20,000 nucleotides of DNA from Cryptococcus deneoformans JEC21. Taxonomy: Eukaryota > Basidiomycota > Tremellomycetes > Tremellales > Cryptococcaceae. Both the position numbers and the translations under genes were made by a program. Below the pieces are notes generated by a model. The model did no database searches. It was not told where the DNA came from and was given only the letters and a program-made list of their open reading frames with translations. Positions 10,243 to 20,000 of the stretch are shown piece after piece. Location: assembly GCF_000091045.1 (NCBI RefSeq), contig NC_006684.1, positions 212,501 to 232,500 on the forward strand, in the 5' to 3' direction. Every line of letters begins with the position of its first letter. The first letter of the stretch is position 1.

Positions 10243-10710
10243 TCATATTTTATTTCGATTCAGTGAGTTGCGGCTAGTCCCCCGTTTCATGAATTGACGA
10301 GCGTTGCCGTTTATTTCGGCGCGTCATGCAGCCATTGTTCGCCGGTGTTCAACTTCTCTGAGTAGTGATCATGCATGCGAGAAGCAGATCTGGGCAGACA
10401 GACTGCTAGTCGAGGCGGTTGCGTGCAAGGAGTAGAAAAATGTTCAATGCAATTCATGGAAAGACGGGTGACACACTGCCTCTGAGGATGGCGGTGGCCG
10501 ATGTTTTTGAGGGGCGATACTTCGTTGTGTGCTGTGTTGTAAACATTCCTCCACTTTGCACATCCCACCAACGTCAGAATGATGATATCCTTTTCTCTAT
10601 TTATCATCCGCTGTTATACTTATCCCTACTCCACAGACATAGGCGATCGTCCGCAACCGTCCATAATCCGGCACAGATAGCTCTTACACCGGCCACATCA
10701 GTAGCTCACC
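9319..10710. other. Non-coding stretch between tRNA-His and the chitin synthase regulator
   Basis: About 1.4 kb with no supportable protein gene. The right half is presumably promoter and leader of the gene starting at 10711; a TATA-like GATATATA lies near 10222-10229 and the last 100 bp are pyrimidine-rich. One short - strand frame at 9825-10049 (74 codons, MLGTPLLDYDL...) has fair codon-like composition but no partner exons or recognisable domain. No repeats or transposon ends were seen. Confidence 0.4.
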
Positions 10711-13428
10711 ATGTCGAAAATCCAGCCGTCATACAACGCTCCTCAATACCCCTCAAGTGCCCCGCTTCCACCTCCAAGGCCGAACTCTACCGTCTATCCA
10801 TCAACATATGACTACCGAGCGACACCGATACCTCCTCCAAGACCGTCAACGGCCTACATTGCACGTTATGCTTCCGAAGTGTCACATGGCCAGCCAAGCT
10901 CGTCGTCTTGGTCTCATCCTCAGCAGTTTCCGACAATGTCTGAAACACCTCAAATACCTCTGATGAGCGATTCAGGACAGTTTGCTACACCACAATCTAC
11001 CCTGCTTCCTCATTCATCCCAGGCGGCTGGACGTCCTGGGGCTTCCTCGTATTCTCGACAGAATGACTATCGATCTTCGAACTACTCAACCGGCATCCCA
11101 GCAAGCCTACAGGGAGAACACATTGTGTCGGGCTCTGTGGTGAGTCACCGTCAATGTCTCGATAAGAGCTGAGGCTGAACCTCTTGACTAGGTTCCATCG
11201 ACGACATTTATTCCGGAACCGACCAGCTCTATGCCACCTCCGACGTCAAGCTTTGATCCAAGACCGTTTGCAACTATTGAAGCCCAGCCGACGACCTCAA
11301 ACAACTTTTCCAATTCCGAGGCCGGAGGTTTTGCACCTGCTCCTCCAAGGTCATCTTCACTGAACCAGCCATATCTTGGTCAAGCACAGACACCTACGCT
11401 ACCAGCACCCAGACTTACAACACCTACCAATCCTATTAAACTCCACCCGTGCCCGACTGCCGAATCACTTACATATGCTTCTGCAAAACTTGACAGTTGG
11501 ACAGACGCACACCAGATTACCTGGGCTCAAGACGTAGTGAGATTGGTGGAAAGATATTGGCAGCAAACCAGCAATGCCGACCATTTCGAACAACCACCGT
11601 CGCCTCCATCAGACAGTCAACACCTCAGTATTACCTTGCAGCGTCTACTCGATACTGCAGCTCCCATCGTGATTGCAATTTCAGACAGCGATATCAAAGA
11701 GCATGCCTCACTAGCCCTGTACTTGAAAGGGAAACTGCTCTCTTCAGGTGCTTCTCCAGCGCTTTTACCAAAGGATAAGAGGCAATCGTTCAAGGACTTT
11801 GAGGGAGCTGCGAGAAAGGGCGAAAAGCGGGCATGGTATAGACTCGGCAAGGATTATGAAGCTGTGAATGATCTTGACCGGGCTGGTGACTGCTATGATC
11901 GTGGTGCAAAAGCAGGAGATTGTGAAAGTGCGTTTGTGAGTGACATTACTTAACTGGTGAAGCATCGCAACATCTAACGAGAAAATACAGAGAATGGGCA
12001 TGGCTCACTTGCTAGGCCAACTCAACTTTCTTCCAGATCCGGCCACTGGCTTGTACTTTCTCCATCAATCATCCGACACTGCGAGCATCGATTTTCCCCA
12101 AGCATCCTACGTATACGGCATGCTCCTCGCAGGTGACATCACTCTACAAACCAACTTGCCACCGAGTCTCATCATCCCTCCAACATCTCCACCCACCGAC
12201 GCTCTCTTGGCCCAGCAGAATCTCGCGTGCGAATCAATCGCGCGCGCCGCCTACCTCAATTATCCCGCAGCCCAATTCAAACTCGGCCAAATGTATGAAC
12301 ACGCCGATCTGGGCTGCGTATACGATCCTATCGCTAGTGTTGCTTGGTACACGTTTGCAAGCCAGAACGGGGAGATGGAAGCAGATATGGCGTTAAGCAA
12401 ATGGTTTTTATGTGGAGCGGAAGGACATTTCCCGAAGAATGAGAGTAGCGCGAAGACGTATGCGGAGAAGGCTGCTAGGAAAGGTCATCCGAATGGGTGT
12501 TTTGCATTGGGGTACTATAATGAGTAAGTGCATGTAATTTCAGGTTGTTGAAATAATGTGCCGACTCGAAACCTCAGAATTGGCGTAGGCACAGATGTCG
12601 ACCTGGAACAAGCCAGGAAATGGTACGAAAAAGTAAGCACACTCATTCAATTTCCCCAATATCCACTAACGCTGTACTCAGGCTGCAAAGGCAGGCAATG
12701 CCGAAGCCTCTACACGCCTTGCTGCACTATCCCTTCCCGTACCAACGGCCATCTCAATGAACGAACACCAATCCCGTCTTAATGACACTCTCGTCCGCAA
12801 ACACACTACGGCAAAACTTCGTTCTGACCGCAACAAATCTTCTCGACCTGTGCGTCAGCAAATCTACGAGTCTCAACACCCTCCTCCTCTTCCTAGCTAT
12901 GGCCAGACAAACTCACTGCTCGAGTTTGGGCAAGTGAGTCAAATACAAATGCCCATGGCGTTACCTAAGTCTCCACCTCCCATCTCACACACACCTTCCC
13001 CCGTATCGTCATTAACTGTGCCCCCTATGAATTATTCCTCCCATCAACCTCAACCTTCTTACGCCCTTCAAGACCCTCCTATTAACCCTTCCCGACCTCC
13101 TATGCATGAGCACCAATATTCTTCCCATTCCACTTCTACCACCTCCACTGGAGGTGGACGCCAGTCGAGCAGCACCCCAAGGCCGATATCGGTGGTTGAC
13201 CATCGTCGAATGAGTACAGTTAGTTCAAGCGTTAATGACTTTCCTGTTCTCAGTGCATCTTCATCTACATCCATTTCTATACCCTCTTCCGGCCCAACCA
13301 GTACGATCAGCGGAGGAATATCGGGGACGATGGAGAAGAAGAGGAAGAAGAAGAAGGGCCCTCAGACGTTTGCGGAGATGGGATTTGTGAGCAAACCGGT
13401 TGAAGAGGATGGTTGTGTAATCATGTGA
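10711..13428 (+). CDS. Sel1-repeat chitin synthase regulator (Skt5/Chs4-like), prenylated, 835 aa
   Basis: Probable activator of a class IV chitin synthase (Chs3 type) at the plasma membrane or bud neck. In Cryptococcus the matching family is CSR1-CSR3, whose members control chitin and chitosan; I cannot say which one this is. Exons: 10711-11139, 11192-11935, 11991-12523, 12578-12632, 12682-13428; introns 49-55 nt; sum 2508 nt. Residues 1-300 are Pro/Ser/Gln-rich and disordered, with two PxxPxR SH3-ligand motifs at 18-23 and 39-44. Sel1-like (TPR-related) repeats fill about 315-602; the A-x-x-G-x-x-x-A and YxxGxxY pattern is clear in blocks such as EGAARKGEKRAWYRLGKDYE and KAAKAGNAEASTRLA. 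A second disordered Ser/Pro region follows. The C-terminus has a polybasic run (KKRKKKKGPQTFAEMGF) and the CaaX box CVIM (832-835). This is the Skt5/Chs4 hallmark and predicts farnesylation. Start: first ATG after upstream stops. Confidence 0.92.
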
Positions 13429-13743
13429 AAGGAGAGAAGGAGGGTATTTTGTAGCTGTAGAGAATTGATATCACGAACGTCACGATATGATAGCAGGCTT
13501 ACATCCTTTGGGACGATTTATGTATCAGATTGCATGCCCATTGTCATGCCCCGGTTGTAAATGAGGAGCCGATGCAGAAAGGATTTTGAAGAACACCGCG
13601 GTATTCCTATTATCAGATTAGGCAGCTGCTAATCCATATACGTTTTTTCTTCAATTCTAACCAACTCGGCATCAGTTGAGGAAGCTATATTACCTGTTAC
13701 AAATGAATGATATGACCCAAAACAATGCCTCGTGCTAAAGATT
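13429..13743. other. Shared convergent 3' region
   Basis: 315 bp between the stop codons of the convergent chitin synthase regulator and the polymerase subunit gene. It should contain both 3' UTRs, which probably overlap. No gene, repeat or clear AATAAA signal was seen. Confidence 0.5.
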
Positions 13744-15650
13744 CTATGATTCCATTTCTTCATTATCAACGCCCTCTGCTTCACCAGCCATGGTTTCTCC
13801 AACCCACATGGGCGCCTCAAATTCAAGCGTCCTGCATTCCAGCGTTTCGAGACAGACAAAAGCAATTACGCCCGTCTTGGCAAATGATGGGAGGAGTACA
13901 AGACGTGTGGGAGCGTCCTCATCTACAGAATAACAGAGTTAGGTTAGTTTCAAATCGGCTGAAGGAAGGGGGGATACGAAAGGGTCATACCTCCAATAAT
14001 GGTCGTTTCAAACTCTGGTTGGTTACCAACAATATACACGTCCGGTCGATAATTCATGATAAAAGGGTCAGTGTCAGGGAAGGGGTATATCCACAGGGTG
14101 TCGGGTGCTGTAGGTGCCATATGCCGCCATTCTAATGTACGTTGTGTCATACCTAGTCTAGAGTTGCCGGGCACGTATTTAAAAATGTCATCTATTGCCT
14201 GACCACCGGTAGTAAGGAAGCTGTATCGATTCAGTTTTTTCTTTCTTTTTCTGCTGGATGACAATGAGGAAAAAGAGACATACCTTCTTCCGCCAACTTC
14301 CATCCATGTAGGGTTTGTCTCACACTCCAGTCCTTCTGTTTTCGCTTTACCTCCAAATAAGATTTTCGGCAAAGGTTGTTGAGGAAGAGTGGCACCCGCA
14401 GGGTCGGACGGTCCGGGTATAAGGTGAATAGGTAGAGATGAGGAAAGAAGGTCGGCGAAAAGCGTTGCAAGGGTTTTTGTCGGGTGGTTGGGGAAGAGGG
14501 GTTTGGAGGTGGAGTTGAAGCGTTTCTGACGTTTCAAGTCAGCATACGTCAGTAACCCGGAAAATGACTACCCTTACAATCTTTTTATCATCTTCACCTT
14601 TTACAGGAAGTGTTAAAGAGTTACCCGCTATGATTAACCGCGCTATCCGTCCACCACCCAGCTGATCCTGTACCGGTGTTAAGGCAATCTGGTTCGTCAA
14701 ACAGTGTTACTAACTGAATGTCCTCCAATCTCTCCCATCAACCATTCGACCAACATTTCAGCCTTGAGATCCGTCGACGCTTCTTGGGTACCGATCGACA
14801 AACCAGACACCATAGCTATCCAAGTTTTTGCATTCTCTGGGAGTTCAATTTTAGCATCTTTTTGGACATGTCAGCAACGGCCTGAAGCTCGGACAACGCC
14901 CATACCTTCTTGCATATCAATGTCCTCGTCATTTTCAACTTTTTCTTTTCCTTTTCTTTTGGCACTGGATGGCGCAGGGTTAAGAACAAGCTTATCGGGC
15001 ATTCCTGCAAAGCATATGTCGATCACCTCGAAATCCCCGGAAGGAGTTTCCATCCCCAATGCGGCCATGATCACTCCCGTCACAAGACCACCTCCTTCCC
15101 TATCTCTTTCCCTCTGGATGGCATCGCCTATCAGTCGCACTCGGCCTGACTCATCTTCAAGGTGGATGGAATCTTGAGCGGAAAAGAATTTCGTTCTTGG
15201 AATAGGTGCAGCGAGCCAGTGCTGTTGCAAGTCAGCTTAAAACGTACTCAAAATGGCTAAACGGCCTACGTCTCGAGCCATATCTTCCAGAATATTGGGT
15301 TTCAGAGGCATTTCCATATAAACTGTACCGACGATATAGCAAAGCTGTGACCGGGTCAAGTTGAGGATACGCGGTAAAAGCGGTGGATTGCCTTTTACCA
15401 AGTTAGTACGGGCAGGCAAAGAAATTGACAGTCACTAACCCTTAACATCCTTCCACTTTTCCGTAGCCTTCTTCTCAACAGCAGGGCGCTGCTCGACCAA
15501 CCTCACAAAGTAGATGTTGGCATACTGGTGCTTGTATGATCGAGAAGCCGGGTCGATTGTGAATGGTTTCGAGAGCTCTGTGAGGGGATCGTAGGACGCA
15601 GCCGGGCGGATACAGGGGATTCCCTCTGGTTCTGGGAGAACCGTAGCCAT
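13744..15650 (-). CDS. POLD2: DNA polymerase delta small regulatory subunit (subunit 2), 510 aa
   Basis: B-subunit of replicative DNA polymerase delta (Pol31 in budding yeast, Cdc1 in fission yeast, POLD2 in human). It joins the catalytic and third subunits in the nucleus. Exons on the - strand: 15650-15440, 15391-15270, 15221-14906, 14857-14715, 14667-14578, 14525-14284, 14220-13991, 13922-13744; sum 1533 nt; introns 47-68 nt. The OB-fold part carries CYIVGTVYMEMPLKPNIL (88-105) and HWLAAPIPRTKF with EDESGR, both family signatures. The phosphoesterase-like, catalytically inactive part carries VSGLSIG (233-239), PGPSDPAGATLPQQPL (331-346), TTGGQAIDDIFKY (378-390) and TAPDTLWIYPFPDTDPFI (412-429). 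A Lys/Glu/Asp-rich insert lies near residues 190-215. Length is typical (human about 469). The ATG at 15650 opens the longest consistent frame. It is divergent from RAD52 and shares its promoter. Confidence 0.95.
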
Positions 15651-15726
15651 TGCAGGAGAAACGTATAGAGAATCGTACGCGGTAATGGAAGAGCGAGACG
15701 GAAATGAGCGGCTCCTTATACGACGG

Positions 15727-15732
15727 ACGCGT
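15727..15732. promoter_or_regulatory. MCB-like box ACGCGT, copy 1
   Basis: Palindromic hexamer within the divergent promoter, 77 bp upstream of the POLD2 start codon. It is identical to the MluI cell-cycle box core. Confidence 0.55.
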
Positions 15733-15778
15733 CGGGTGGATATAAATAAAGTTACGTAATATTCGCGGTTTGACTTTG

Positions 15779-15784
15779 ACGCGT
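15779..15784. promoter_or_regulatory. MCB-like box ACGCGT, copy 2
   Basis: Second ACGCGT in the divergent promoter, 46 bp after the first, in the context TTGACGCGTTCAA, a nearly perfect 12-13 bp palindrome. It lies about 240 bp upstream of the RAD52 start codon. Confidence 0.55.
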
Positions 15785-16026
15785 TCAACAACACAGTCAA
15801 CCACTCTCACTGCGTGCAACACCATATAATACAGATCCCTGCAATTTCTCAACTTTTTTCTTGTCTTGTTCTCTTCCAACCTAGCTAGGTGAAAGTTAGT
15901 CAAAAGGCTAGCGGGTAATATCCAGCTACTATCCGAAGAAAGCTATTAGAAACACCACAGAGCAGCATCCTCAAGCGACTCTCGATCGTCACCGGTCACT
16001 GCACTTCGCCACTTTCGGCTCGTGCT

Positions 16027-18226
16027 ATGAGCGTTTCGACAAAGCTCTTGGAAAACTATCTCGAACATCAGCAGACAAATCCAGGACTCGAAAGAAGCTT
16101 CTCAGCACCTGCACTCTCCAATCGGCTCACCCGTCCCATCCAAAAACCCACATTGCAAAACCGATCTCTCAAAATGGATCCAAACGACTCAAGCTATATG
16201 GGCCGCCAGAACTTTCCTGTTTCTACACCGATACAAGGGTTTGCTAGTCAATGGTCTGAAGAAAGAGTTCATCAGATTCAAGCTAGACTGGCAAGGAAGC
16301 TCGGTCCAGAGTATATCACACAAAGACCAGGTCCGGGTGGAACTTCCAAGTTGTGGTGAGTTAGGTCTCTTCTAGTGTGTGAGCTAAACTAAAGGTAAAT
16401 TTTAATTAGCTACATTGAGGGCTGGAAAGGTGTGTCCAACGAGCGTCTGACTCTGTCGTCTGACAATAATCAGTGGTGGAGCTGGCAAATGACGTCTTTG
16501 GTTTTAACGGATGGTCAACGACTGTCGTGTCTCTCACAACCGACTTTGTAAGTCGTATCCGTATTAATCACGGTCATGTGCTGACTATCACTGAAGCTTG
16601 ACGTCAATAAGGACGGTAGGGTATCTGTTAATTGCACTGCAATCATCAGAGTTACACTCTTAGACGGAACTTTCCATGAAGATGTTGGGTGTGGACAGGG
16701 AGATAATATGAAAGGCAGAGGTGCCGCGTTGGACAAGGTATGTTCAATTTGAGACTTTGGAATGTCCATTCACATCTTTGAAGGCACAAAAGGAAGCTAT
16801 CACGGATGGTACGAAACGAGCATTGAGGTCGTTTGGTAATATGCTGGGCAACTGTTTGTACGACAAAGATTACACGAAAGAAGTGGTCAAGATGAGGGTC
16901 CCTCCAGTAAGATTGTTGGACGGTTTCAACATTCTAAGACTCACCATGGTTCTAGGTGCGATTTAACCGTGATGCCCTCGAGCGACGACCAGAATTTTTG
17001 CCTGCTGGTGTACCCGCTATGCCACCTGCCGGCCCATCACATGTATCGCCCATTCCTTCTCACCTCAATAATGCCCCTCGCCCTCAGGCACCTGCTCCTG
17101 TCCAAAATAACATGTTACCTCCTCCAAACATCCCACCTCAACCTCCTGCTGCGCCAGCTACTCCATTAAAATCTGTCAACGAAATGCATGATGACGATGT
17201 TACCATTGCTTTGGACGAAAACTTTGACCCAGAATTTGCCGACTTTTATGGGAGCGATTCCATCTTTGCCGAGCTAGATGATCAGTCGATTCAAGCTGGT
17301 CCCAACCTTAGTAATTCGTGCGTTTTGAAATAATTTCTTTTTTAGGTACACTCTCAGCTGACAATTTACGATTAGTAATAATACGGATCCAGAGACTCCC
17401 AAACCTGTGCCCGTGCCGGAACAGCCAGCCTACCAGAACCGTCAACGTCCCGATCTCACGAAAGCCGCTTCCGATAACCAGATTACTACACCCAAGCCGG
17501 CCAATCATCAATTCAATCCGGCTTTCAAACCGACTATCAACCCTCAAGGCACCAATCATCACACCGAGGCGAACAACGGCCTTCCCAAACCTGGCCATTC
17601 CAATACTCCGCCCGTCCTGGGCAACCAAAACAACCAAACTGGAGGACCCAGCTCAAGTGCGGGGAGTACTACTGGGTCAAAACCTGTGCTCCCCAAATCG
17701 AGACCATTAGGTGGTTTTGCATTTCCCGGAAAGGTAAGTATGCGAGTCGATCATACTTTTTTTACCCAAGCTAAACCATGTTTGTATAGCAAACCCCGAA
17801 ACAGTCTCGAGCTAACGCCATAGCTTCCGCCTTTAAACAAGCAGGCCGTACTCCGCAATCCCCACGGATACCCTCTGGCGGTGTTGACTTCGTTGCCAAA
17901 CGAGCAACGACCAAACTTATGGTGGAAGGCGCAAGGTTGGGGTTGGAAGAGAATTGTGATATTGATCCTGTTGCCGATGGATTTCAGGGATTTTCTAGTG
18001 CGAGAGGTCTGAAAAGATTATCGGAAGAACAGCGGAGAAGGTAAGTATGATGAAACTTATTCATTTAACGCCGGGAAACTGATGTTCGTTTCGTTACAGT
18101 ATGTCGCCCACTAAGGAAGCGTCAAATCCTGGGCTGGCGTCGAGCGAAACCAGGACGGCATTAGGTGAACTACCAGTGGAAGACGAAAGTAGTTGGTCGT
18201 CCAAACGGCCGCGGACGAGTAAATGA
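16027..18226 (+). CDS. RAD52: DNA recombination and repair protein Rad52, 594 aa
   Basis: Anneals single strands and helps load Rad51 onto RPA-coated DNA in homologous recombination; nuclear. Exons: 16027-16355, 16410-16429, 16474-16547, 16597-16737, 16784-16906, 16956-17317, 17376-17733, 17790-18040, 18100-18226; sum 1785 nt; introns 44-59 nt. The conserved annealing domain spans about 76-245. It contains [75 protein letters not shown] and [14 protein letters not shown], all in the usual order. The second exon is only 20 nt long and encodes the YIEGWK stretch. The C-terminal half is Pro/Asn/Gln-rich and disordered, with an acidic patch ([17 protein letters not shown]) that may be the RPA-binding part by analogy with yeast. 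It ends in a basic KRPRTSK that could be a nuclear signal. The first 75 residues are not conserved; a second in-frame ATG at 16174 (residue 50) has a stronger context and may be the real start. Confidence 0.95.
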
Positions 18227-18507
18227 TCCTTTTTCCCGTCTTCCATGTTTCACTTGATAGAGCCACCCGTCTCCCTGTACCATCTTGTGTGATCCGAAAA
18301 AGTACCTAATTTATCAGCTATGACTCTGTACGACATCTGTTCTCTCAATGGAATACCCATATGTTTTGCTTTATGATCTTGATTGCTGCATCCTAATGAA
18401 AATAGAAAGAAAAATGAGACATCCGTAATCCGTCTCTGTGTGAGCGAACCCTAATCCATACACTCGAACAATAACAGCTACACTCCTCTCTCCTGCGCCC
18501 TGCCCGC
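18227..18507. other. Shared convergent 3' region of RAD52 and SDH4
   Basis: 281 bp between two convergent stop codons, presumably both 3' UTRs. Nothing else is visible. Confidence 0.5.
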
Positions 18508-19388
18508 TTAGGCAGTCCAAGCCCGCTTGACGAGTTCAGTAAGACCAATGTCGTTGGTGTTGAACTCGTAGACACCCCAAACACTCAAACCGGTAGCAGC
18601 TCGCAAGATCCACTTGGTGATGGGACCAAGGACAGGGAACTTTCGGGGGTGGACATAATCAACAACGCAAGCATCGAAACCGATATGGGTGTGGACAATG
18701 AGGGAAATGGCGAGGATACCGTCCATTATGGGCTGTACAGCACGTCATTAGCACATGACCTTGTCACTGGGGACTTTGTAAGCGGGGAAAACTTACGTAG
18801 GCGCTACCCGAGGAGACGGCGGCACCGACAGTGATGGGTATCAAACTAGCGGAAAGGAGCCGCTCAAACGCCCAGTGGTAAGAGCCGTGAGACTTGTTGG
18901 GAGTGGGGAAGGTGGTGGCGTCGTTGACAGTGCCGGGAAGGATGGCTGGGGCTGGTGTTAGCTAATGATCATTCTTGCGCACGAGGTGGTGATGGCCATG
19001 TCTCTACACTTCTTTCGTCCTTCAATTCCACTGCCTCCTGGTTCCAGCAGCTCCCTTGCCCATAATCATCTCCTCAGCACTTTCCACATACTCTTCCAAA
19101 CTGTCGTTCCATCCTCTCCGCGTCTCAGCACCACAGTCTTTTCGCTAATCACCAATCGTCTAAATCGGCCACCACCAAGTTACACAACCTGATCCAATAC
19201 TCACGGCCTCCAGGAATGTACTTGAAGCCACCTGTTTCGTTGGACGCCACCAACGCATCCCTCTTCACTTGGCTCGCTCCGAGAGCCAGAGGTCGAGCTA
19301 TTTGCGATTGGACGTTAGCTTTGGTTCGAGAGTAAACAAGCCAAACACCGCTTCCGGCTGCTACCTTGTCCCAGAACACCCCGGCCAT
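18508..19388 (-). CDS. SDH4: Succinate dehydrogenase membrane anchor subunit (CybS), 187 aa
   Basis: Small cytochrome b subunit of mitochondrial complex II. It anchors the Sdh1-Sdh2 dimer in the inner membrane and helps form the ubiquinone and haem sites. Exons on the - strand: 19388-19205, 18951-18797, 18732-18508; sum 564 nt. An in-frame stop TAG lies six bases before the ATG at 19388, which fixes the start. Residues 1-60 are Ala/Arg/Ser/Lys-rich with few acids, in keeping with a mitochondrial presequence. The mature part shows HWAFERLLSASLIPITVGAAV (first membrane helix), YPIMDGILAISLIVHTHIGFD (second helix with the conserved His), DYVHPRKFPVLGPI with the quinone-site Asp-Tyr (138-139), and YEFNTNDIGLTELVKRAW at the end, all CybS signatures. 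Intron 1 is 253 nt, by far the longest in the window. Its acceptor is tandem (CAG CCCCAG, 6 nt apart, same frame), so a form two residues shorter is possible. Confidence 0.95.
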
Positions 19389-20000
19389 CACCTAGGCATA
19401 CGGCCAGGACAAAGTGCACAGCCGTCCGCGGACTCATAGACGACACGCACAGTTGTGCAAGCACCTCCTCCCGAGACCCAATCCCACGGCGCGGAAAGCA
19501 GGCGTTGCTGATGGTCTGATGAAGGACATGGCGGATGAGTGCAGGTCGATACGCGGTGGCTGCCAAAAGTGAAGAGAGCCAAAGGCGGCAACGTATCGCA
19601 AATGAGGAGTGCCAAATCGCAGGCGTGCCTCGCTCGGGGCATTCCGGAGTTTGCATCCAGCGCCATCTCATTGGCCCCCCGGTTACTCCCTTGCCACCGC
19701 GGCCAGTGCCAGCGTACACTTGCATATGCATGCAGAGTCAGCCACGCATGCTAATGCACACAGCAACAGCGAGCAGTGAGTACATGCATAGCATCTTCTC
19801 TTCTTTCTAAAGAAGCACTGGTTGAAGAGACTTTTCGATGTTGCTCGCTCGGTTCAGTAGTATCCGCTTGTCGTTTTGCCGACGGATTTTTCGGTTCTAA
19901 TGGTGGTGGTCGAGTACGCTTTCTCCTGAGCAACGCGCAATCCTGCATCACCATATCCATCGCTCAACATAGCAAATAGACGTCTTCGATGGTTGCATAG
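19389..20000 (-). promoter_or_regulatory. Upstream region of SDH4
   Basis: Several open frames overlap here on both strands, but none has family similarity or splice logic, so I treat the segment as non-coding. It should hold the SDH4 promoter. A CCAATGA box lies on the - strand around 19668-19674, about 280 bp from the start codon. CCAAT boxes bind the fungal Hap2/3/5 complex, which commonly controls respiratory genes; its use here is inferred. A purine/pyrimidine-alternating palindrome (TGCATATGCA, 19721-19730) and GCATGC repeats lie further up. Confidence 0.45.
19670..19674 (-). promoter_or_regulatory. CCAAT box upstream of SDH4
   Basis: ATTGG on the + strand, read as CCAATGA on the SDH4 strand. 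It fits the Hap-complex core seen at respiratory genes of other fungi. A single copy of a 5-bp motif is weak evidence alone. Confidence 0.4.

Larger units (their letters stand above)
15651..16026. promoter_or_regulatory. Divergent promoter of POLD2 and RAD52
   Basis: Only 376 bp separate the two start codons. ACGCGT, the MluI cell-cycle box bound by MBF-type factors in fungi, occurs twice (15727-15732 and 15779-15784). Between them are TATAAATA (15741-15748) and the palindrome TTACGTAA (15752-15759). The motifs are seen directly. Their use for G1/S co-regulation of a replication and a recombination gene is inference from how such boxes act in other fungi. Confidence 0.65.

Noticed and set aside
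8098..10710. LTR or transposon remnant next to the tRNA gene
   Set aside because: I looked for TG...CA-bounded direct repeats, primer-binding sites and transposase-like frames and saw none that I could support by eye.
15475..15903. 142-codon - strand open frame covering the POLD2-RAD52 promoter
   Set aside because: It overlaps the real POLD2 first exon in another frame and contains low-complexity, domain-free sequence.
19315..20000. Several overlapping open frames upstream of SDH4 on both strands
   Set aside because: They overlap each other in many frames, which suggests chance openness in GC-rich DNA. None shows a domain, splice pattern or codon bias.

Overview
The window is nuclear DNA of a basidiomycete yeast, most likely a Cryptococcus species or another Tremellales member. 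The main evidence is gene structure. About 42 spliceosomal introns, nearly all 44-69 nt long, interrupt six protein genes. Donors are mostly GTRNGT-like, branch points are CTRAY-like and acceptors are NAG. Several exons are tiny (8, 11, 20 and 35 nt). The protein families are fungal: a kinesin-1 with a fungal-type IAK tail, an Skt5/Chs4-type chitin synthase regulator with a CaaX box, and fungal-like Rad52 and Sdh4. The species call is an inference from these traits.

Layout from left to right: (1) 329-3893, +, conventional kinesin heavy chain, 14 exons, 957 aa. (2) 3894-4859, a convergent intergenic stretch with one unexplained coding-like segment (4388-4672). (3) 4860-8097, -, a large unrecognised gene of about 916 aa. 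It has an N-terminal Trp-rich helical domain resembling a trihelix/Myb-SANT or MADF DNA-binding domain, an acidic and Ser/Pro-rich middle, and a C-terminal region spread over small exons. (4) 8098-10710, about 2.6 kb without a convincing protein gene, holding one tRNA-His(GTG) gene on the - strand (9247-9318) with a Pol III terminator. (5) 10711-13428, +, a Sel1-repeat chitin synthase activator (835 aa, ends CVIM). (6) 13744-15650, -, DNA polymerase delta subunit 2 (510 aa). (7) 15651-16026, a 376 bp divergent promoter. (8) 16027-18226, +, RAD52 (594 aa). (9) 18508-19388, -, succinate dehydrogenase membrane anchor SDH4 (187 aa). (10) 19389-20000, upstream DNA of SDH4 with a CCAAT box.

All exon joins were worked out by hand from splice signals, family similarity and reading phase. 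Five of the six spliced protein models close to an exact multiple of three with all expected family motifs in frame. The sixth (4860-8097) also closes, but one donor site in it is weak and its C-terminal third should be treated as provisional.

The window is mostly housekeeping. The most functionally coherent unit is the head-to-head pair of replicative polymerase subunit and RAD52, whose short shared promoter carries two MluI cell-cycle boxes (ACGCGT) 46 bp apart. The most novel unit is the unrecognised nuclear-looking protein at 4860-8097. I found no CRISPR array, integrated virus, transposon or insertion sequence that I could support.
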